From Methylocystis sp. (GTDB lineage: Bacteria; Pseudomonadota; Alphaproteobacteria; Rhizobiales; Beijerinckiaceae), in contig JADCCX010000030.1 of NCBI GenBank assembly GCA_020252485.1, forward strand, positions 1-64,000: a stretch of DNA of 64,000 bases, read 5' to 3'. This document shows, piece by piece, positions 35,399 to 45,964 of this stretch. Position numbers and translations under genes: made by a program. Within the stretch, counting starts at the first letter, position 1. The number at the start of each line of letters is the position of its first letter. The notes beneath the pieces are model-generated. The model ran no database searches. It was not told the origin of the DNA and saw only the letters and a list, made by a program, of their open reading frames with translations.

Positions 35399-36661
35399 GT
35401 GAAGAGTTCAACCATTACCGGCAATGGCGGACGCCTCTCACTGCGTCCGGCCAATCTGCGTCCCGGCGAGCGCTGGATCGCGCCCTGGGCCACCGATCCG
35501 GCGGTGAGCCGGGGCCGCCTGGTGCAGGAGGCGCCGTCCCCCACCCGCAGCGCATTCCAGCGCGACCGCGACCGGATCATCCATTCGACGGCCTTCCGGC
35601 GTCTGAAGCACAAGACCCAGGTCTTTCTTGAGCACGAAGGCGATCATTACCGCACGCGGCTCACCCACACGCTTGAGGTGGCGCAGATCGCGCGGTCCAT
35701 CGCGCGAGCGCTTGGGCTCGACGAGGATCTCGCCGAAACGCTGGCGCTGGCCCACGACCTTGGCCACACGCCTTTCGGTCACGCCGGTGAGCGGGCCCTT
35801 GGCCGCGCCATGAAGGATTACGGCGGCTTCGACCACAATGCCCAGTCGCTCAGGATCGTGACCCGGCTGGAGCGCCGCTACGCCGATTTCGACGGGCTTA
35901 ACCTCAGTTGGGAGTCGCTGGAGGGTCTGGTCAAGCACAATGGCCCGCTTGTGGATCGCCGGGGCCGCCGGCCGATTGCATTGGCGGATCAGCCGCTGCC
36001 GGCGACGATCGTCGATTACAATCGCATTCATCCGCTCGAACTCTGGACGCAGGCCGGGCCCGAAGCCCAGGCTGCCGCCATCGCCGACGACATCGCCTAC
36101 AACGCCCACGACATCGACGACGGCCTTCGTTCCGGGATCATCACGCTTCCCGAACTGGAAGAGGTGCCGTTCCTGCGGAACCTCCTCGCTGATATCCGCA
36201 CGCTCCATCCTGGACTGGAGGATGCCCGCGTCACCCACGAAGTGCAGCGCCGCATCATCACCCGCCTCGTTGAGGATGTGATCGCGGAAAGCTTCGCCCG
36301 GATCGAGGAGGCGGACCTGCTGACGCCCGAAGCGATCCGCAACCATGGCGAAGCGACGGTGGCCTTCTCGGACCAAACCTTCGCGCATGTTGCGAGCCTG
36401 CGGGGCTTCCTCTTTCCGCGCCTCTACCGCAATCCCCGGATCATGGCCGACCTGCGGCAGGCGGAGGAGATCGTCGAGCGGCTGTTCGCCTGTTTCTTGG
36501 CGACCCCGGAGCAATTGCCGGACGAATGGCTTGACGTCGCCGCGGCCGCCGCTTTGCCGGACCGGGCGCAGCGGATCAGCGACTTCATCGCGGGCATGAC
36601 GGATCGCTATGCGCTTGACATGGCCCGGCGCTTGTTTGACGGCGCGGGCGATTTGCGTTAG
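35399..36661 (+). CDS. dgt: deoxyguanosinetriphosphate triphosphohydrolase-like protein
   Basis: 420 aa, HD-domain dNTPase releasing triphosphate from dNTPs. The metal residues are in [18 protein letters not shown] (first His), [15 protein letters not shown] (His-Asp pair) and later [17 protein letters not shown] (Asp). The start is a GTG. First gene of the operon-like run dgt-argS-SPOR-nagZ-scpAB, with a 68-base gap to argS. Members of the type-2 subfamily differ in which dNTPs they prefer. Confidence 0.93.
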   Translation: MKSSTITGNGGRLSLRPANLRPGERWIAPWATDPAVSRGRLVQEAPSPTRSAFQRDRDRIIHSTAFRRLKHKTQVFLEHEGDHYRTRLTHTLEVAQIARSIARALGLDEDLAETLALAHDLGHTPFGHAGERALGRAMKDYGGFDHNAQSLRIVTRLERRYADFDGLNLSWESLEGLVKHNGPLVDRRGRRPIALADQPLPATIVDYNRIHPLELWTQAGPEAQAAAIADDIAYNAHDIDDGLRSGIITLPELEEVPFLRNLLADIRTLHPGLEDARVTHEVQRRIITRLVEDVIAESFARIEEADLLTPEAIRNHGEATVAFSDQTFAHVASLRGFLFPRLYRNPRIMADLRQAEEIVERLFACFLATPEQLPDEWLDVAAAAALPDRAQRISDFIAGMTDRYALDMARRLFDGAGDLR

Positions 36662-36729
36662 CCGCCACGGCCTCGGTCGCCGCCGCGTTTCATCCTGTCG
36701 CGGACGCGCCGGTTGCGGATCGCTGCCCC

Positions 36730-38490
36730 ATGAATCTGTTTGCTGAGTATCAGGCGAAAGTCATTGAGATCGTTGAGGGACTTGCCCGCGACGGCGTGCT
36801 TCCCTCTGGCCTTGGGCTCTCCCGCATTGTGGTCGAGCCGCCGCGCGACCGCAGCCATGGCGACCTTGCGACCAATGCCGCGATGGTGCTGGCCAAGGAC
36901 GCCGGGATGAAGCCGAGGGATCTGGCGGAGCGCATCGTCGGCAAGCTCAGGCAGGATCCGGGCGTCACCGAAGCGGAGGCGGCCGGTCCCGGCTTCATCA
37001 ACATCAGGCTGAAGCCTGTCCTCTTCGAGAACGTGGTGCGCGCGGCCGTCCTTGCTGGCCCCGATTTCGGCCGCAGCGCGATGGGCGCCGGCGCCAAGGT
37101 GAATGTCGAATATGTCTCCGCCAATCCGACAGGCCCGATGCATGTCGGCCATTGCCGCGGCGCCGTCTTCGGCGACGCGCTCGCCAATCTCCTGGCTTTC
37201 GCCGGGCATGACGTGACGCGGGAGTATTACATCAACGATGCAGGCGCGCAGGTCGATGTGCTCGCCCGTTCCGCCTATCTGCGCTACCGCGAGGCTTTGG
37301 GCGAGGAAATCGGCCCCATTCCCGAAGGGCTTTACCCTGGCGATTACCTGAAGCCTGTGGGCGAAGCCCTTGCAAAAACTCACGGAAACGCATTCCTGAA
37401 CCGGTCGGAGAGGGAATGGCTGGAGCCGGTGCGCAGTGTCGCCATCGATGCCATGATGGCGATGATCCGCGAGGATCTGAAGGCGCTCTCGATCGAACAC
37501 GCCGTGTTCTTCTCCGAACGATCGCTGCACGAGGGCAACGCCAGCGCGGTGGGCGCCGCAATCGCCGATCTCAGCGAGCGCAATCTGATCTACCAGGGCC
37601 GTCTTCCGCCGCCGAAGGGCTCGCCGGAGGCGGATTGGGAGGACCGTGAACAGACCCTGTTCAAGGCGACGGCCTTTGGCGACGATGTGGATCGGCCGTT
37701 GCTCAAGTCCGATGGCGGCTACACCTATTTCGCTTCCGATATCGCCTACCACCGGGACAAGTTCCTGCGCGGCTTCAAGATCATGATCGACGTTTGGGGC
37801 GCCGACCATGGCGGCTATATCAAGCGCCTGAAGGCCGCAGTGACGGCGGTGACCGGCGGCGAAGGCACGCTCGATATCGAGATTTGCCAGCTCGTCCGGC
37901 TGCTGCGCGACGGGCAGGAAGTGAAGATGTCGAAGCGCGCTGGCACCTTCGTCACGCTGCGCGAAGTGGTGGATGAGGTGGGTCCTGATCCCGTCCGCTT
38001 CATGATGCTCTACCGCAAGAATGACGCGCCGCTTGACTTCGACCTCGCGAAAGTTGTGGAGCAATCCAAGGATAATCCCGTTTTTTACGTCCAATATGCG
38101 CATGCACGCTCCGCTTCCATTTTCCGGCAGGCGAAAATGGCCTATGGTGAAGCGTCGTTCGGGCAGGAGGAGCTCGCCAGTGCTGATCTCTCACTGCTTG
38201 CCGATGAGGCGGAGCAAGGCATCATGAAGCTCGTGGCGCAATATCCGAGGCTCATCGACTCCGCCGCCGCGAACCGCGAGCCGCATCGGGTGGCGTTCTA
38301 TCTCTACGAGATCGCGAGCAGCCTTCATGCGCTGTGGAGCAAGGGCAAGGAAGATGCTGCCTTACGCTTTGTTAATGATAAAGATAGAGAATTGACAAAG
38401 GCCAGGCTTGCACTGGTGGGTTCGTTAATGACGGTGCTTGGCTCCGGATTGAAGCTGTTGGGCGTCAGCGCGCCAGATGAAATGCGCTGA
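36730..38490 (+). CDS. argS: arginyl-tRNA synthetase
   Basis: 586 aa class I synthetase. The N-terminal additional domain is followed by the HIGH-type motif in [15 protein letters not shown] (about residues 130-142), the [10 protein letters not shown] block, the KMSK motif in [13 protein letters not shown] near residue 400, and the DALR-type anticodon domain near the C-terminus ([15 protein letters not shown]). Charges tRNA-Arg. Full family length. Confidence 0.98.
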   Translation: MNLFAEYQAKVIEIVEGLARDGVLPSGLGLSRIVVEPPRDRSHGDLATNAAMVLAKDAGMKPRDLAERIVGKLRQDPGVTEAEAAGPGFINIRLKPVLFENVVRAAVLAGPDFGRSAMGAGAKVNVEYVSANPTGPMHVGHCRGAVFGDALANLLAFAGHDVTREYYINDAGAQVDVLARSAYLRYREALGEEIGPIPEGLYPGDYLKPVGEALAKTHGNAFLNRSEREWLEPVRSVAIDAMMAMIREDLKALSIEHAVFFSERSLHEGNASAVGAAIADLSERNLIYQGRLPPPKGSPEADWEDREQTLFKATAFGDDVDRPLLKSDGGYTYFASDIAYHRDKFLRGFKIMIDVWGADHGGYIKRLKAAVTAVTGGEGTLDIEICQLVRLLRDGQEVKMSKRAGTFVTLREVVDEVGPDPVRFMMLYRKNDAPLDFDLAKVVEQSKDNPVFYVQYAHARSASIFRQAKMAYGEASFGQEELASADLSLLADEAEQGIMKLVAQYPRLIDSAAANREPHRVAFYLYEIASSLHALWSKGKEDAALRFVNDKDRELTKARLALVGSLMTVLGSGLKLLGVSAPDEMR

Positions 38491-38525
38491 GATTCAGCAA
38501 GTTCAGCCGGTGTTGCGGACACTGC

Positions 38526-40511
38526 GTGAGAATGGTGGTTCCGATGAAGCATGACAGGCCTTCCGCCTCGCCGATCGACTTCGAGGAGCTCGATCGTCAG
38601 CTGGCGGCGCAGGGTTTGACGAAACGCACGGGCGGCGATGACCCGCTGGCGGAGCTTGCCCGCATTGTCGGCCATGAGGATATGGCTGCTGGCGGCGCCA
38701 ACCGCGGCCCGCGCCCGGGCGATGATGCGTCCCGGCGTTTCGATGATTTTTTGCGATTGTCCCCCATCCCGGCCTCGGGCGCAGCCGAGGCTCAGGCGCC
38801 GTCTTTCGATCCGCTTCTTGCCGCCGACGATCTGCTGCGTCCCCTTCCGCAGACCGGACAGCTGGAAACGAACGGAGGCGACCACCAGTTTGATGATCTT
38901 TTGGCTCATCCAGAGAGCGCGACTGGTTCCGCGCCGGAAAGCTCCTACGAGGATGCGCTGGCGGATCTGGGGTTGCGTTCAGCCCTGCCTGCCGAGGTCG
39001 CGTCCAATCCAGCGAAGATCGACGACCGCACCCCCATTCCCGTCAGCCGCGAGCAGGATTTCGACTTCGACACCGATGATCTTGCCCCGCGCGCGCCGCA
39101 GCTGGGATTGTCCGTTTCCGAAGGAGGCAAGACGACGGCTGCCGGTTTTGAGGATATGCTGGCCGAGTTCGAGGCCGCCATGCGGGACGCTGGCGGTGAA
39201 CGGGCGGCCGCACCGGCGCAGCCGCTCGCCCCGGCCCTGGCGCCTTCGCCTCCGGACGAGCTCGCGGGATCTGGCCGAGGCGATGAAAGCAGCGCCGCTG
39301 CTGCGGCGGCCGGCGCCGCGGCCGCCATGTCGGCAGGGGCGGCTGCCGCGCACCCCTCCCGCTCAAGGCGGGGAATGCTGCTGGCTGCAGGCGTTGTCGG
39401 CATTGCCGTCATCGGCGTGGCGAGCCTGCTGGCGCTCGGGACAGGACCAAATACCGGCGTGAACCGGGATGCGCCGGTGATCGCGGCGAAGCCGGGCCTT
39501 ACCAAGGAGCGGCCGGCCAATCCCGGAGGCATGGATATGCCGAACCAGGACAAGGAGGTTCTGCAGCCCCGCGGCGCCGATACGCGCCAGGGCGAACGGG
39601 TCGTGCCGCGCGAGGAGCAGCCGCTTGACCTCACCCAGGCTCAGCGTTCCGCCGAGTCCCAGGCGCAGAATGGCGTCCGCCAGATCCCTGGCGTATCCCA
39701 GATTACTCCGAACGCAAGCGCGCCAACGCCGGCGGTTCCCCGGCCTGTGGCCTCGGTGCCGATCACCATTTCCGGCCCGCCGCCCGGCAGTTCTCAGGCG
39801 GCGCCGATCGGGATGCCGTCCATGTCGCTTCCGCCGCAGGTTTCCGGCCCGAATCCATCGTTTGCCCAATCCGTTATTCCTGCCGCGCCGGCGCCCCCGC
39901 CGTCAGCGCCGGCGGCTCCGGCCGCTCCTGCGGCAGCGCCGCCCGCTCCGCCCGCCGCCGCTCCATCTGCTTCTGCCGCAGCCGCCGAGCCTCGCCGCGT
40001 CCGCGCCGTGCCGATCCGTCCGGACGAGGCTGCGCCAAGCCGCGCTCAGGCGCAGCCGCGCGTCGTTCCGACGCCTCAGCGGCCCGCCGCGGATACACTG
40101 GCCTCCGCCGCTGTTGATGACGCCAACGGCCCGCTGCGGATCACGCCGCAGGCTGTCCGGGCGGCGCCGCCCCGTGTGCCCGCCGCTCAGGCCTCCTCGA
40201 CAGTGCCGACATCGATGGCGGCGCCTTCCGCCACCCAATCGGCTCCGGCTGCCGCCGCGTCGCCGGGCTCCGGTTTCAGCGTCCAGCTCGCGGCCGAAGG
40301 CAGCGAAGAGGCTGCGCGCAGCAAGTTCAACCGCTTGCGCACGCAGTACGGTGATGTGCTATCGAGCCTGAATCCGGTGATCCGCAACGCCGAAGTGAAC
40401 GGCCGGTCGATCTATCGCGTCAGGGTCGGCAACATGTCGCGCGAGGAGGCCAGCGGGCTTTGCGAGCGCCTCAAGGCCGATGGCGGCAGCTGCTTCGTCG
40501 CCCGCAACTGA
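38526..40511 (+). CDS. SPOR-domain membrane protein
   Basis: 661 aa. The cytosolic N-terminal part (about 1-275) is acidic and probably disordered; one transmembrane helix is at about 280-303 (MLLAAGVVGIAVIGVASLLALG); a long Pro/Ala-rich periplasmic linker follows; and a SPOR domain fills about 584-660 (GFSVQLAAEGSEEAARSKFNRLRTQYGDVLSSL...YRVRVGNMSREEASGLCERLKADGGSCFV). SPOR domains bind denuded peptidoglycan at the division site, and the neighbour nagZ recycles cell wall. Starts GTG 38526, ATG 38532 or ATG 38544 are all possible. Confidence 0.9.
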   Translation: MRMVVPMKHDRPSASPIDFEELDRQLAAQGLTKRTGGDDPLAELARIVGHEDMAAGGANRGPRPGDDASRRFDDFLRLSPIPASGAAEAQAPSFDPLLAADDLLRPLPQTGQLETNGGDHQFDDLLAHPESATGSAPESSYEDALADLGLRSALPAEVASNPAKIDDRTPIPVSREQDFDFDTDDLAPRAPQLGLSVSEGGKTTAAGFEDMLAEFEAAMRDAGGERAAAPAQPLAPALAPSPPDELAGSGRGDESSAAAAAAGAAAAMSAGAAAAHPSRSRRGMLLAAGVVGIAVIGVASLLALGTGPNTGVNRDAPVIAAKPGLTKERPANPGGMDMPNQDKEVLQPRGADTRQGERVVPREEQPLDLTQAQRSAESQAQNGVRQIPGVSQITPNASAPTPAVPRPVASVPITISGPPPGSSQAAPIGMPSMSLPPQVSGPNPSFAQSVIPAAPAPPPSAPAAPAAPAAAPPAPPAAAPSASAAAAEPRRVRAVPIRPDEAAPSRAQAQPRVVPTPQRPAADTLASAAVDDANGPLRITPQAVRAAPPRVPAAQASSTVPTSMAAPSATQSAPAAAASPGSGFSVQLAAEGSEEAARSKFNRLRTQYGDVLSSLNPVIRNAEVNGRSIYRVRVGNMSREEASGLCERLKADGGSCFVARN

Positions 40512-40527
40512 CGGGATATTGGTTCCC

Positions 40528-41547
40528 ATGAACTGCAAGGCCCTGATCGTCGGCTGCTCCAGCCATGTGCTCACTCCGGCCGAACAGGCGCTCTTCAAGG
40601 CGGAGAAGCCCTGGGGTTTCATCCTCTTCAGGCGCAATGTCGATACGCCGGAACAGGTTCACCGGCTGGCCGACAGCTTCCGTGAGTGCGTCGGGCGCGC
40701 CGATGCGCCGGTGCTGATCGATCAGGAAGGCGGCCGCGTGCAGCGCCTGGGGCCCCCGCATTGGCCCAAATATCCGCCGGGCCGCGCCTATGGCGCCCTG
40801 CGCTCCAACGATCCGCTGCTGCGGCGGGAGATCGCCCGGCTCGGCGCGCGCCTGATGGCGCATGACCTTCAGGCCCTCGGCATCACCGTCGATTGCGTGC
40901 CGGTGCTTGATGTGCCGGCGCCTGGTGCGCATGACGTGATCGGCGACCGCGCCTATGCCGCCGATCCGCAGACGATCGCCGTGCTCGGCCGCGCTGCAGC
41001 GGAAGGATTGATCGCCGGCGGCGTGCTGCCGGTCATCAAGCATATCCCCGGTCATGGCAGGGCCGGCGCCGACAGCCATCTTGCGCTGCCGGTGGTCGAT
41101 ACCGATCGCGCCACGCTCTCCGCCACCGACTTCGCACCCTTCCGCCATCTCGCTGACATGCCGCTGGCGATGACCGCCCATGTCGTCTACGCGGCGATCG
41201 ACAGCAAACATCCGGCGACGACCTCGCGGAAGGTGATGCGGGACGTGATCCGCGGCGAGATCGGCTATGACGGCCTCGTCATGAGCGACGATCTCTCCAT
41301 GAAGGCTCTGGCCGGTGATTTCGAAAGCCGCGCCAGAGCCGCGCTCAAGGCGGGTTGCGATGTGGTTCTCCATTGCAATGGCGATATGGCGGAAATGCTG
41401 CCCATTTTCACGGCGGCGCCGGAATTGAAGGGCCAGGCGCGCCGCCGGGCCGAGGCCGCGTTGCGCCGGATCGCGCATCTGCCTGAACCCTTCGATCCTG
41501 TGGAAGGGCGGGCGAGGCTTGAAGCCGCGCTTGCGATGTCCGCCTGA
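40528..41547 (+). CDS. nagZ: beta-N-acetylhexosaminidase
   Basis: 339 aa GH3 enzyme removing GlcNAc from anhydromuropeptides during cell-wall recycling in the cytoplasm. The signature KHIPGHGRAGADSHLALPVV (with the catalytic His of the NagZ loop) and the nucleophile Asp in GLVMSDDLSMKAL are present. The ATG at 40528 gives MNCKALIVGCSS, a standard start; the longer frame to 40480 overlaps the SPOR gene. Confidence 0.95.
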   Translation: MNCKALIVGCSSHVLTPAEQALFKAEKPWGFILFRRNVDTPEQVHRLADSFRECVGRADAPVLIDQEGGRVQRLGPPHWPKYPPGRAYGALRSNDPLLRREIARLGARLMAHDLQALGITVDCVPVLDVPAPGAHDVIGDRAYAADPQTIAVLGRAAAEGLIAGGVLPVIKHIPGHGRAGADSHLALPVVDTDRATLSATDFAPFRHLADMPLAMTAHVVYAAIDSKHPATTSRKVMRDVIRGEIGYDGLVMSDDLSMKALAGDFESRARAALKAGCDVVLHCNGDMAEMLPIFTAAPELKGQARRRAEAALRRIAHLPEPFDPVEGRARLEAALAMSA

Positions 41548-41585
41548 AAGCGCCACATCTGGGTCCCTCCCGAGGACCTGGATCG

Positions 41586-42398
41586 ATGCGCACCGGAGAT
41601 CTCTTTGCCGAAGACAGCGAAAGGCGGAGCGACGATCCCGCCCTGATCGTCGATGTCGATGGTTTCGAAGGGCCGCTCGACCTGTTGCTGGAGCTTGCCC
41701 GCCGGCAGAAGGTCGACCTGCAGAAAATCTCTATTCTGGCCCTGGCAGATCAATATCTGAGCTTCGTCGAGGCCGCCCGGAAGATCAGGCTGGAGCTGGC
41801 GGCCGATTACCTCGTCATGGCGGCCTGGCTCGCCTATCTGAAATCAAGGCTTCTGCTGCCGCGCGACAAGGACAGCGAGGAGGGCCCCACCGCGGATGAG
41901 CTCGCCGGAGCGCTGGCCGAGCGGCTGCGCAAGCTCGAAGCGATCAGGTTGGCCGCCCAGGCGCTCGTGCAGCGGCCCCAGCTTGGCCGCGATGTCTTTG
42001 CCCGCGGCGCGCCGGAAGAGCTTGCCATTGTGGAGCGGCCGCGCTGGGAAGCCAGCCTGCACGATCTCCTGACCGCCTATGCCGCGCAGCGGCAGAAGCA
42101 CGCCCTGTCGCGCGTGCAGATCGAGAAGCGCTTCGTCTGGTCGCTGGCCGAGGCGCGCGCAGCGCTGGAGCGCCTCATCGGCGATGTCGCTGACTGGGCG
42201 CCGATGGACAGCTATCTGATCCGCTACGCCGTGGAACCCGCAATACGCCGCACGGTTGCCGCCTCCGCCTTCGCCTCGGTGCTAGAGATGGTGCGCGAGG
42301 GCAGCATGGAGATCAGGCAGGATAAAGCCTTCGAAAAGCTGTGGCTGCGGCGCAAAACGGGCGCTGCGGCGGTGGCGAAACCGGCCGTTGCGTCGTAG
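41586..42398 (+). CDS. scpA: segregation and condensation protein A
   Basis: 270 aa kleisin of the SMC-ScpAB condensin. N-terminal DVDGFEGPLDLLLELARRQKVDLQKISILALADQYLSFVE is the SMC-neck binding domain; VMAAWLAYLKSRLLLP follows, and the C-terminal winged helix is FASVLEMVREGSMEIRQDKAFEKLWLRRK. Precedes scpB by nine bases. Confidence 0.96.
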   Translation: MRTGDLFAEDSERRSDDPALIVDVDGFEGPLDLLLELARRQKVDLQKISILALADQYLSFVEAARKIRLELAADYLVMAAWLAYLKSRLLLPRDKDSEEGPTADELAGALAERLRKLEAIRLAAQALVQRPQLGRDVFARGAPEELAIVERPRWEASLHDLLTAYAAQRQKHALSRVQIEKRFVWSLAEARAALERLIGDVADWAPMDSYLIRYAVEPAIRRTVAASAFASVLEMVREGSMEIRQDKAFEKLWLRRKTGAAAVAKPAVAS

Positions 42399-42407
42399 AA
42401 CGCAGAT

Positions 42408-43205
42408 ATGAATACCGCACCATTGCGTTTGTGGCCCCAGGGCTCCGCCGAGGAGATGACCGCCGCTATGGCGCTGGGCGCCGCCGTGCGGATCGCCGAG
42501 GCGCTGCTGTTCGCGTCACGGGAGCCGCTGGCGGAAGATGTGCTGAGCGCCGCCATGCCATCGGGCGTGAGCATCCGCGACGTGATGGCGCATCTGGAGC
42601 CCCATTATGCGGCGCGGGGGGTGAATCTTGCCCGCGTCGGCGGCAAATGGACATTCCGGACCGCCAATGATCTCGGGTGCCTGCTGACGAAGGAAGTCGA
42701 GGAGCCGCGCAAGCTTTCGCGGGCGGCGATCGAGACGCTCGCCATCATCGCCTACCATCAGCCGGTGACGCGCGCCGAAATCGAGGAAATTCGTGGCGTC
42801 GCCACCGCCAGGGGGACGCTGGACGTGCTGATGGAGGCTGGCTGGGTGCGGATGCGCGGCCGCCGCAAGACGCCCGGCCGACCGATCACCTTCGGCACGA
42901 CGGAGACCTTCCTGAGCCATTTCGGCCTCAATGCCGTCAGCGACCTGCCGGGCCTCGACGAGTTGAAGGCCGCCGGACTGTTCGACGGCCGCCTGCCGCA
43001 GGGTCTGGCGATTCCGCTGCCGTCGGACGATCCGCTGCTGCGGGCGGATGAAGATCCGCTCGAGGCCGATCCGCTGGAAGCCGCCGCGGAAGAGCGCATC
43101 AACAGCTTCGAGCCGCCGCTCAATGCCGCCATCGAGGACGAAGCCGCCGCCGAAGCGGCCAATGACGATCGGCTGGATCCCCTGGCGGACGAGCACAAGC
43201 GCTGA
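42408..43205 (+). CDS. scpB: segregation and condensation protein B
   Basis: 265 aa. Two winged helices are seen: RIAEALLFASREPLAEDVLSAAMP and LSRAAIETLAIIAYHQPVTRAEIEEIRGVA...VLMEAGWVRMRGRRKTPGRPITFGTTETFLSHFGL. The C-terminal 70 residues are acidic and probably disordered. Its stop overlaps the ATG of the ABC ATPase gene (TGATG). Confidence 0.96.
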   Translation: MNTAPLRLWPQGSAEEMTAAMALGAAVRIAEALLFASREPLAEDVLSAAMPSGVSIRDVMAHLEPHYAARGVNLARVGGKWTFRTANDLGCLLTKEVEEPRKLSRAAIETLAIIAYHQPVTRAEIEEIRGVATARGTLDVLMEAGWVRMRGRRKTPGRPITFGTTETFLSHFGLNAVSDLPGLDELKAAGLFDGRLPQGLAIPLPSDDPLLRADEDPLEADPLEAAAEERINSFEPPLNAAIEDEAAAEAANDDRLDPLADEHKR

Positions 43206-44299
43206 TGGCCGCTGTTCCCGCCGCGACGCTGGCGCGCGGCCGCGCCACCGCCGTCATACCCGCCGGCCTCGAGATCGCGGGCCTCGCCAAAAGCTTTGGC
43301 GACCGCAAGGTCCTGCAGGAGATCAATCTCACCATTCATCCGGCCGAGGTCGTCTGCCTGCTTGGCCCGTCGGGTTGCGGCAAGACGACGCTGCTGCGCA
43401 TCCTGGCCGGAATCGAGGATCTGTCGGCCGGCACGATCAGCATGGATGGCGTCGTCATCGCCAACTCGACGGCAAGCATGCCGCCCGAGCGCCGGGGCAT
43501 CGGCATGGTCTTCCAGGATTATGCGCTTTTTCCGCAAATGACCGTCCTCGAAAACGTCGCCTTCGGCCTGCGCGCCCTGCGCCGGGCGGAAGCGGAGGCG
43601 GCGGCGCGCACCGCCATGGCGAGCGTCGGCCTCACGGCGCTGGCCGGGGCCTATCCGCATATGCTTTCGGGCGGCGAGCAGCAGCGTGTGGCGCTGGCCC
43701 GGGCGATCGTGCCGCGCCCGCGGGTGCTGCTGATGGACGAGCCCTTCTCCAATCTTGACCGGCGCATGCGCGATTCCGTGCGTGACGATACGGTGGCCTT
43801 GCTCCGCGAGACGGGCGCCACCTGCATCATGGTGACGCATGATCCGGAAGAGGCCATGGGCATCGCCGACCGGATCGTCCTGATGCGCCGGGGCCGCATC
43901 GTCCAGGCGGGTGCGCCGGAAGAACTCTACCATTCTCCGGTCGATCTGGAGGCGGCGCGGTTCTTCTGCGACCTGAACGAGGTGGCCTGCAGCGTCGTCG
44001 ATGGCCATGCCGATACGCCGCTGGGGCGTGTGGATGCGCCGGGACTGCCGGATGGTCCGGCCTCGCTCTGCATCAGGCCGCAGGGCTTCCGGCTGCTGCC
44101 GCCGGGGCAGGGGACGGCCGCCCGCATCCGTTCGGTGCGGTTCCTGGGCGAGACCTACCTCGCCGAACTGGACGTGCAGGGACTGGATCGCCCGGTCAGG
44201 GCGCGCCTTCGCGAACGCCCGCCCTCTTCACGCCGCCGCGACGTCGGCTTGTCGATCGATTTTGACGAGGTGCTTGTTTTCGGGCATCAGCGCGCCTAG
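43205..44299 (+). CDS. orphan ABC transporter ATPase with TOBE domain
   Basis: 364 aa of the PotA/FbpC class. Walker A is GPSGCGKTT (about 57-65), Q-loop VFQDYALFP, signature LSGGEQQRVALARA, Walker B VLLMDEPFSNLD, H-loop MVTHDPEEAM. A C-terminal TOBE segment (ASLCIRPQGFRLLPPG...VRFLGETYLAELDVQG) is typical of iron, sulfate or polyamine importers. No permease or binding protein is encoded nearby, so its partner must lie elsewhere. One-base overlap with scpB shows translational coupling with an unrelated operon. Confidence 0.9.
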   Translation: MAAVPAATLARGRATAVIPAGLEIAGLAKSFGDRKVLQEINLTIHPAEVVCLLGPSGCGKTTLLRILAGIEDLSAGTISMDGVVIANSTASMPPERRGIGMVFQDYALFPQMTVLENVAFGLRALRRAEAEAAARTAMASVGLTALAGAYPHMLSGGEQQRVALARAIVPRPRVLLMDEPFSNLDRRMRDSVRDDTVALLRETGATCIMVTHDPEEAMGIADRIVLMRRGRIVQAGAPEELYHSPVDLEAARFFCDLNEVACSVVDGHADTPLGRVDAPGLPDGPASLCIRPQGFRLLPPGQGTAARIRSVRFLGETYLAELDVQGLDRPVRARLRERPPSSRRRDVGLSIDFDEVLVFGHQRA

Positions 44300-44355
44300 T
44301 TTCGCAACAACAATTCAGGGCGGCCCGCCGTCCTCGGTAACAAGGGAGTTTCGTC

Positions 44356-44601
44356 ATGGGCTCGATGAGCATCTGGCACTGGCTGGTGGTCGCTGTGATC
44401 GTGCTTCTGCTGTTCGGCCGCGGCAAGATATCCGAATTGATGGGCGATGTCGCCGGCGGCATCAAGGCCTTCAAGAAAGGCATGGCCGAGGATGACGACG
44501 CCGCCAAGAAGGCCGAGGAAGAGAAGGCCCGCCTCGAGGCCGCCGCCAAGACGACCGCTGACGCGGCTGCGTCCACCGCCTCCTCGACCAAGCCGAATTG
44601 A
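44356..44601 (+). CDS. tatA: Sec-independent translocase subunit TatA
   Basis: 81 aa. A short N-terminal helix ([18 protein letters not shown]), the FGRGKI hinge and the amphipathic helix [19 protein letters not shown] are standard TatA, followed by a charged Ala-rich tail. Oligomerises into the translocation patch. Strong ribosome-binding site AAGGGAG. First gene of tatABC. Confidence 0.97.
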   Translation: MGSMSIWHWLVVAVIVLLLFGRGKISELMGDVAGGIKAFKKGMAEDDDAAKKAEEEKARLEAAAKTTADAAASTASSTKPN

Positions 44602-44651
44602 TCAAGCATCCAGGTTGCCCCTGATGGGCAGCCCCTCCGGAATGGATCGAC

Positions 44652-45134
44652 ATGTTTGATATCGGGGGAGGCGAACTCCTTGTGATCGGGATCGTCGCCC
44701 TCGTGGTGATCGGTCCCAAGGAGTTGCCGGGGCTTCTGCGGACAGCGGGCAACGCCATGGGCAAGGTGCGGCGCATGGCCGCTGAATTCCGGGGACAATT
44801 CGACGAGGCGATGCGCGAGGCGGAGCTTGACGAGGCCAAGAAGGCGTTCACGGATGTGAATGACGCAGCCCGATCAGCAACCAGCACCTTCAATCCGCTG
44901 GAAACAATCAGGAACGAGATCAAGGCGGTCAAGGACGAGATCAAGGGCGCGCCCGCTGCGGAGACGACGCCGGCTGCAACGGTTCCCGAGCCGAAGATCG
45001 AACCGCTTGCGCCACCGCCGCCGGTTAACCTCGTGGCGGAAACGCCACCGGCGCCTGCGGTTGAGGAGCCGGAGCCCAAGCCGAAGCGCTCCCGCAAGAA
45101 AGCCTCTGAAGAGACGCCCGGTAGCGCTGCATGA
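44652..45134 (+). CDS. tatB: Sec-independent translocase subunit TatB
   Basis: 160 aa. N-terminal MFDIGGGELLVIGIVALVVIGPKELPGLLRTAGNAMGKVRRMAAEFRGQF contains the Glu in helix one and the GPKELP hinge that distinguish TatB. The C-terminal half is Pro/Ala-rich. With TatC it binds twin-arginine signal peptides. Four-base overlap with tatC. Confidence 0.97.
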   Translation: MFDIGGGELLVIGIVALVVIGPKELPGLLRTAGNAMGKVRRMAAEFRGQFDEAMREAELDEAKKAFTDVNDAARSATSTFNPLETIRNEIKAVKDEIKGAPAAETTPAATVPEPKIEPLAPPPPVNLVAETPPAPAVEEPEPKPKRSRKKASEETPGSAA

Positions 45135-45946
45135 CCACCGAGACGGACAGAAAGCCGGGGCAGGACGACATCGACGCGTCGCGCGCGCCCCTGATGGATC
45201 ACTTGATCGAATTGCGGTCGCGCCTGATCAAGGCGCTGATCGGCTTCGTTGTGATGTTCATTCTCTCCTTCGCCTTCTCGAAGCAGATTTTTCAGATTCT
45301 GCTCGGTCCCTACGCCTGGGCGGCGGGCGGCGCCGACAAGGTGAGCGCCATCTACACCCATCCGCTGGAGAGCTTGTTCACGCAGATCAAGATCGGCGTT
45401 TTCGGCGGCCTGTTCCTGTCGTTTCCGGTGATCGCCACGCAAATCTACAAGTTCGTGGCGCCGGGGCTCTACAAGAACGAGCGCGAGGCCTTCCTGCCCT
45501 ATCTCATCGCCACCCCGGTGTTCTTCATCCTGGGCACCTGCGTCGTTTATTTCATCGCCATGCCGCTGCTGATGCAATTCGCGCTGGCGCAGCAGGTGTT
45601 GCCGGGCACGGACGGCCAGGCGCCGATCCGGCTCGACGCCAAGATCAGCGAATATCTTGATCTGATCATGCAATTGATCTTCGCCTTCGGCATCACCTTC
45701 CAGCTGCCGGTGATTCTGACGCTTCTGGCGCGCGCCGGGTTGATCGATTCACAATTCTTGATCGAGAAGCGCCGCTACGCCATCCTCATCGTCTTCGTCA
45801 TCGCCGCCGTTCTGACGCCGCCCGACGTGATCTCCCAGTTCGCGCTTGCGATACCGACATTGCTTCTCTACGAACTCGCCATCTTCGCCGTCAAAATGGT
45901 GGAGAAGGACAGGGCGAAGCCGAAGGACGACGCAGCGTCGGCCTGA
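45131..45946 (+). CDS. tatC: Sec-independent translocase subunit TatC
   Basis: 271 aa with six helices. LMDHLIELRSRLIKALIGFV and the GLFLSFPVIATQIYKFVAPGLYKNERE cytosolic loop are diagnostic, and the conserved YLDLIMQLIFAFGITFQLPVIL follows. It is the twin-arginine receptor; the multicopper-oxidase-fold protein in this window is a likely client. Confidence 0.97.
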   Translation: MTTETDRKPGQDDIDASRAPLMDHLIELRSRLIKALIGFVVMFILSFAFSKQIFQILLGPYAWAAGGADKVSAIYTHPLESLFTQIKIGVFGGLFLSFPVIATQIYKFVAPGLYKNEREAFLPYLIATPVFFILGTCVVYFIAMPLLMQFALAQQVLPGTDGQAPIRLDAKISEYLDLIMQLIFAFGITFQLPVILTLLARAGLIDSQFLIEKRRYAILIVFVIAAVLTPPDVISQFALAIPTLLLYELAIFAVKMVEKDRAKPKDDAASA

Positions 45947-45964
45947 AGCATGGCGCCGCCCTGC

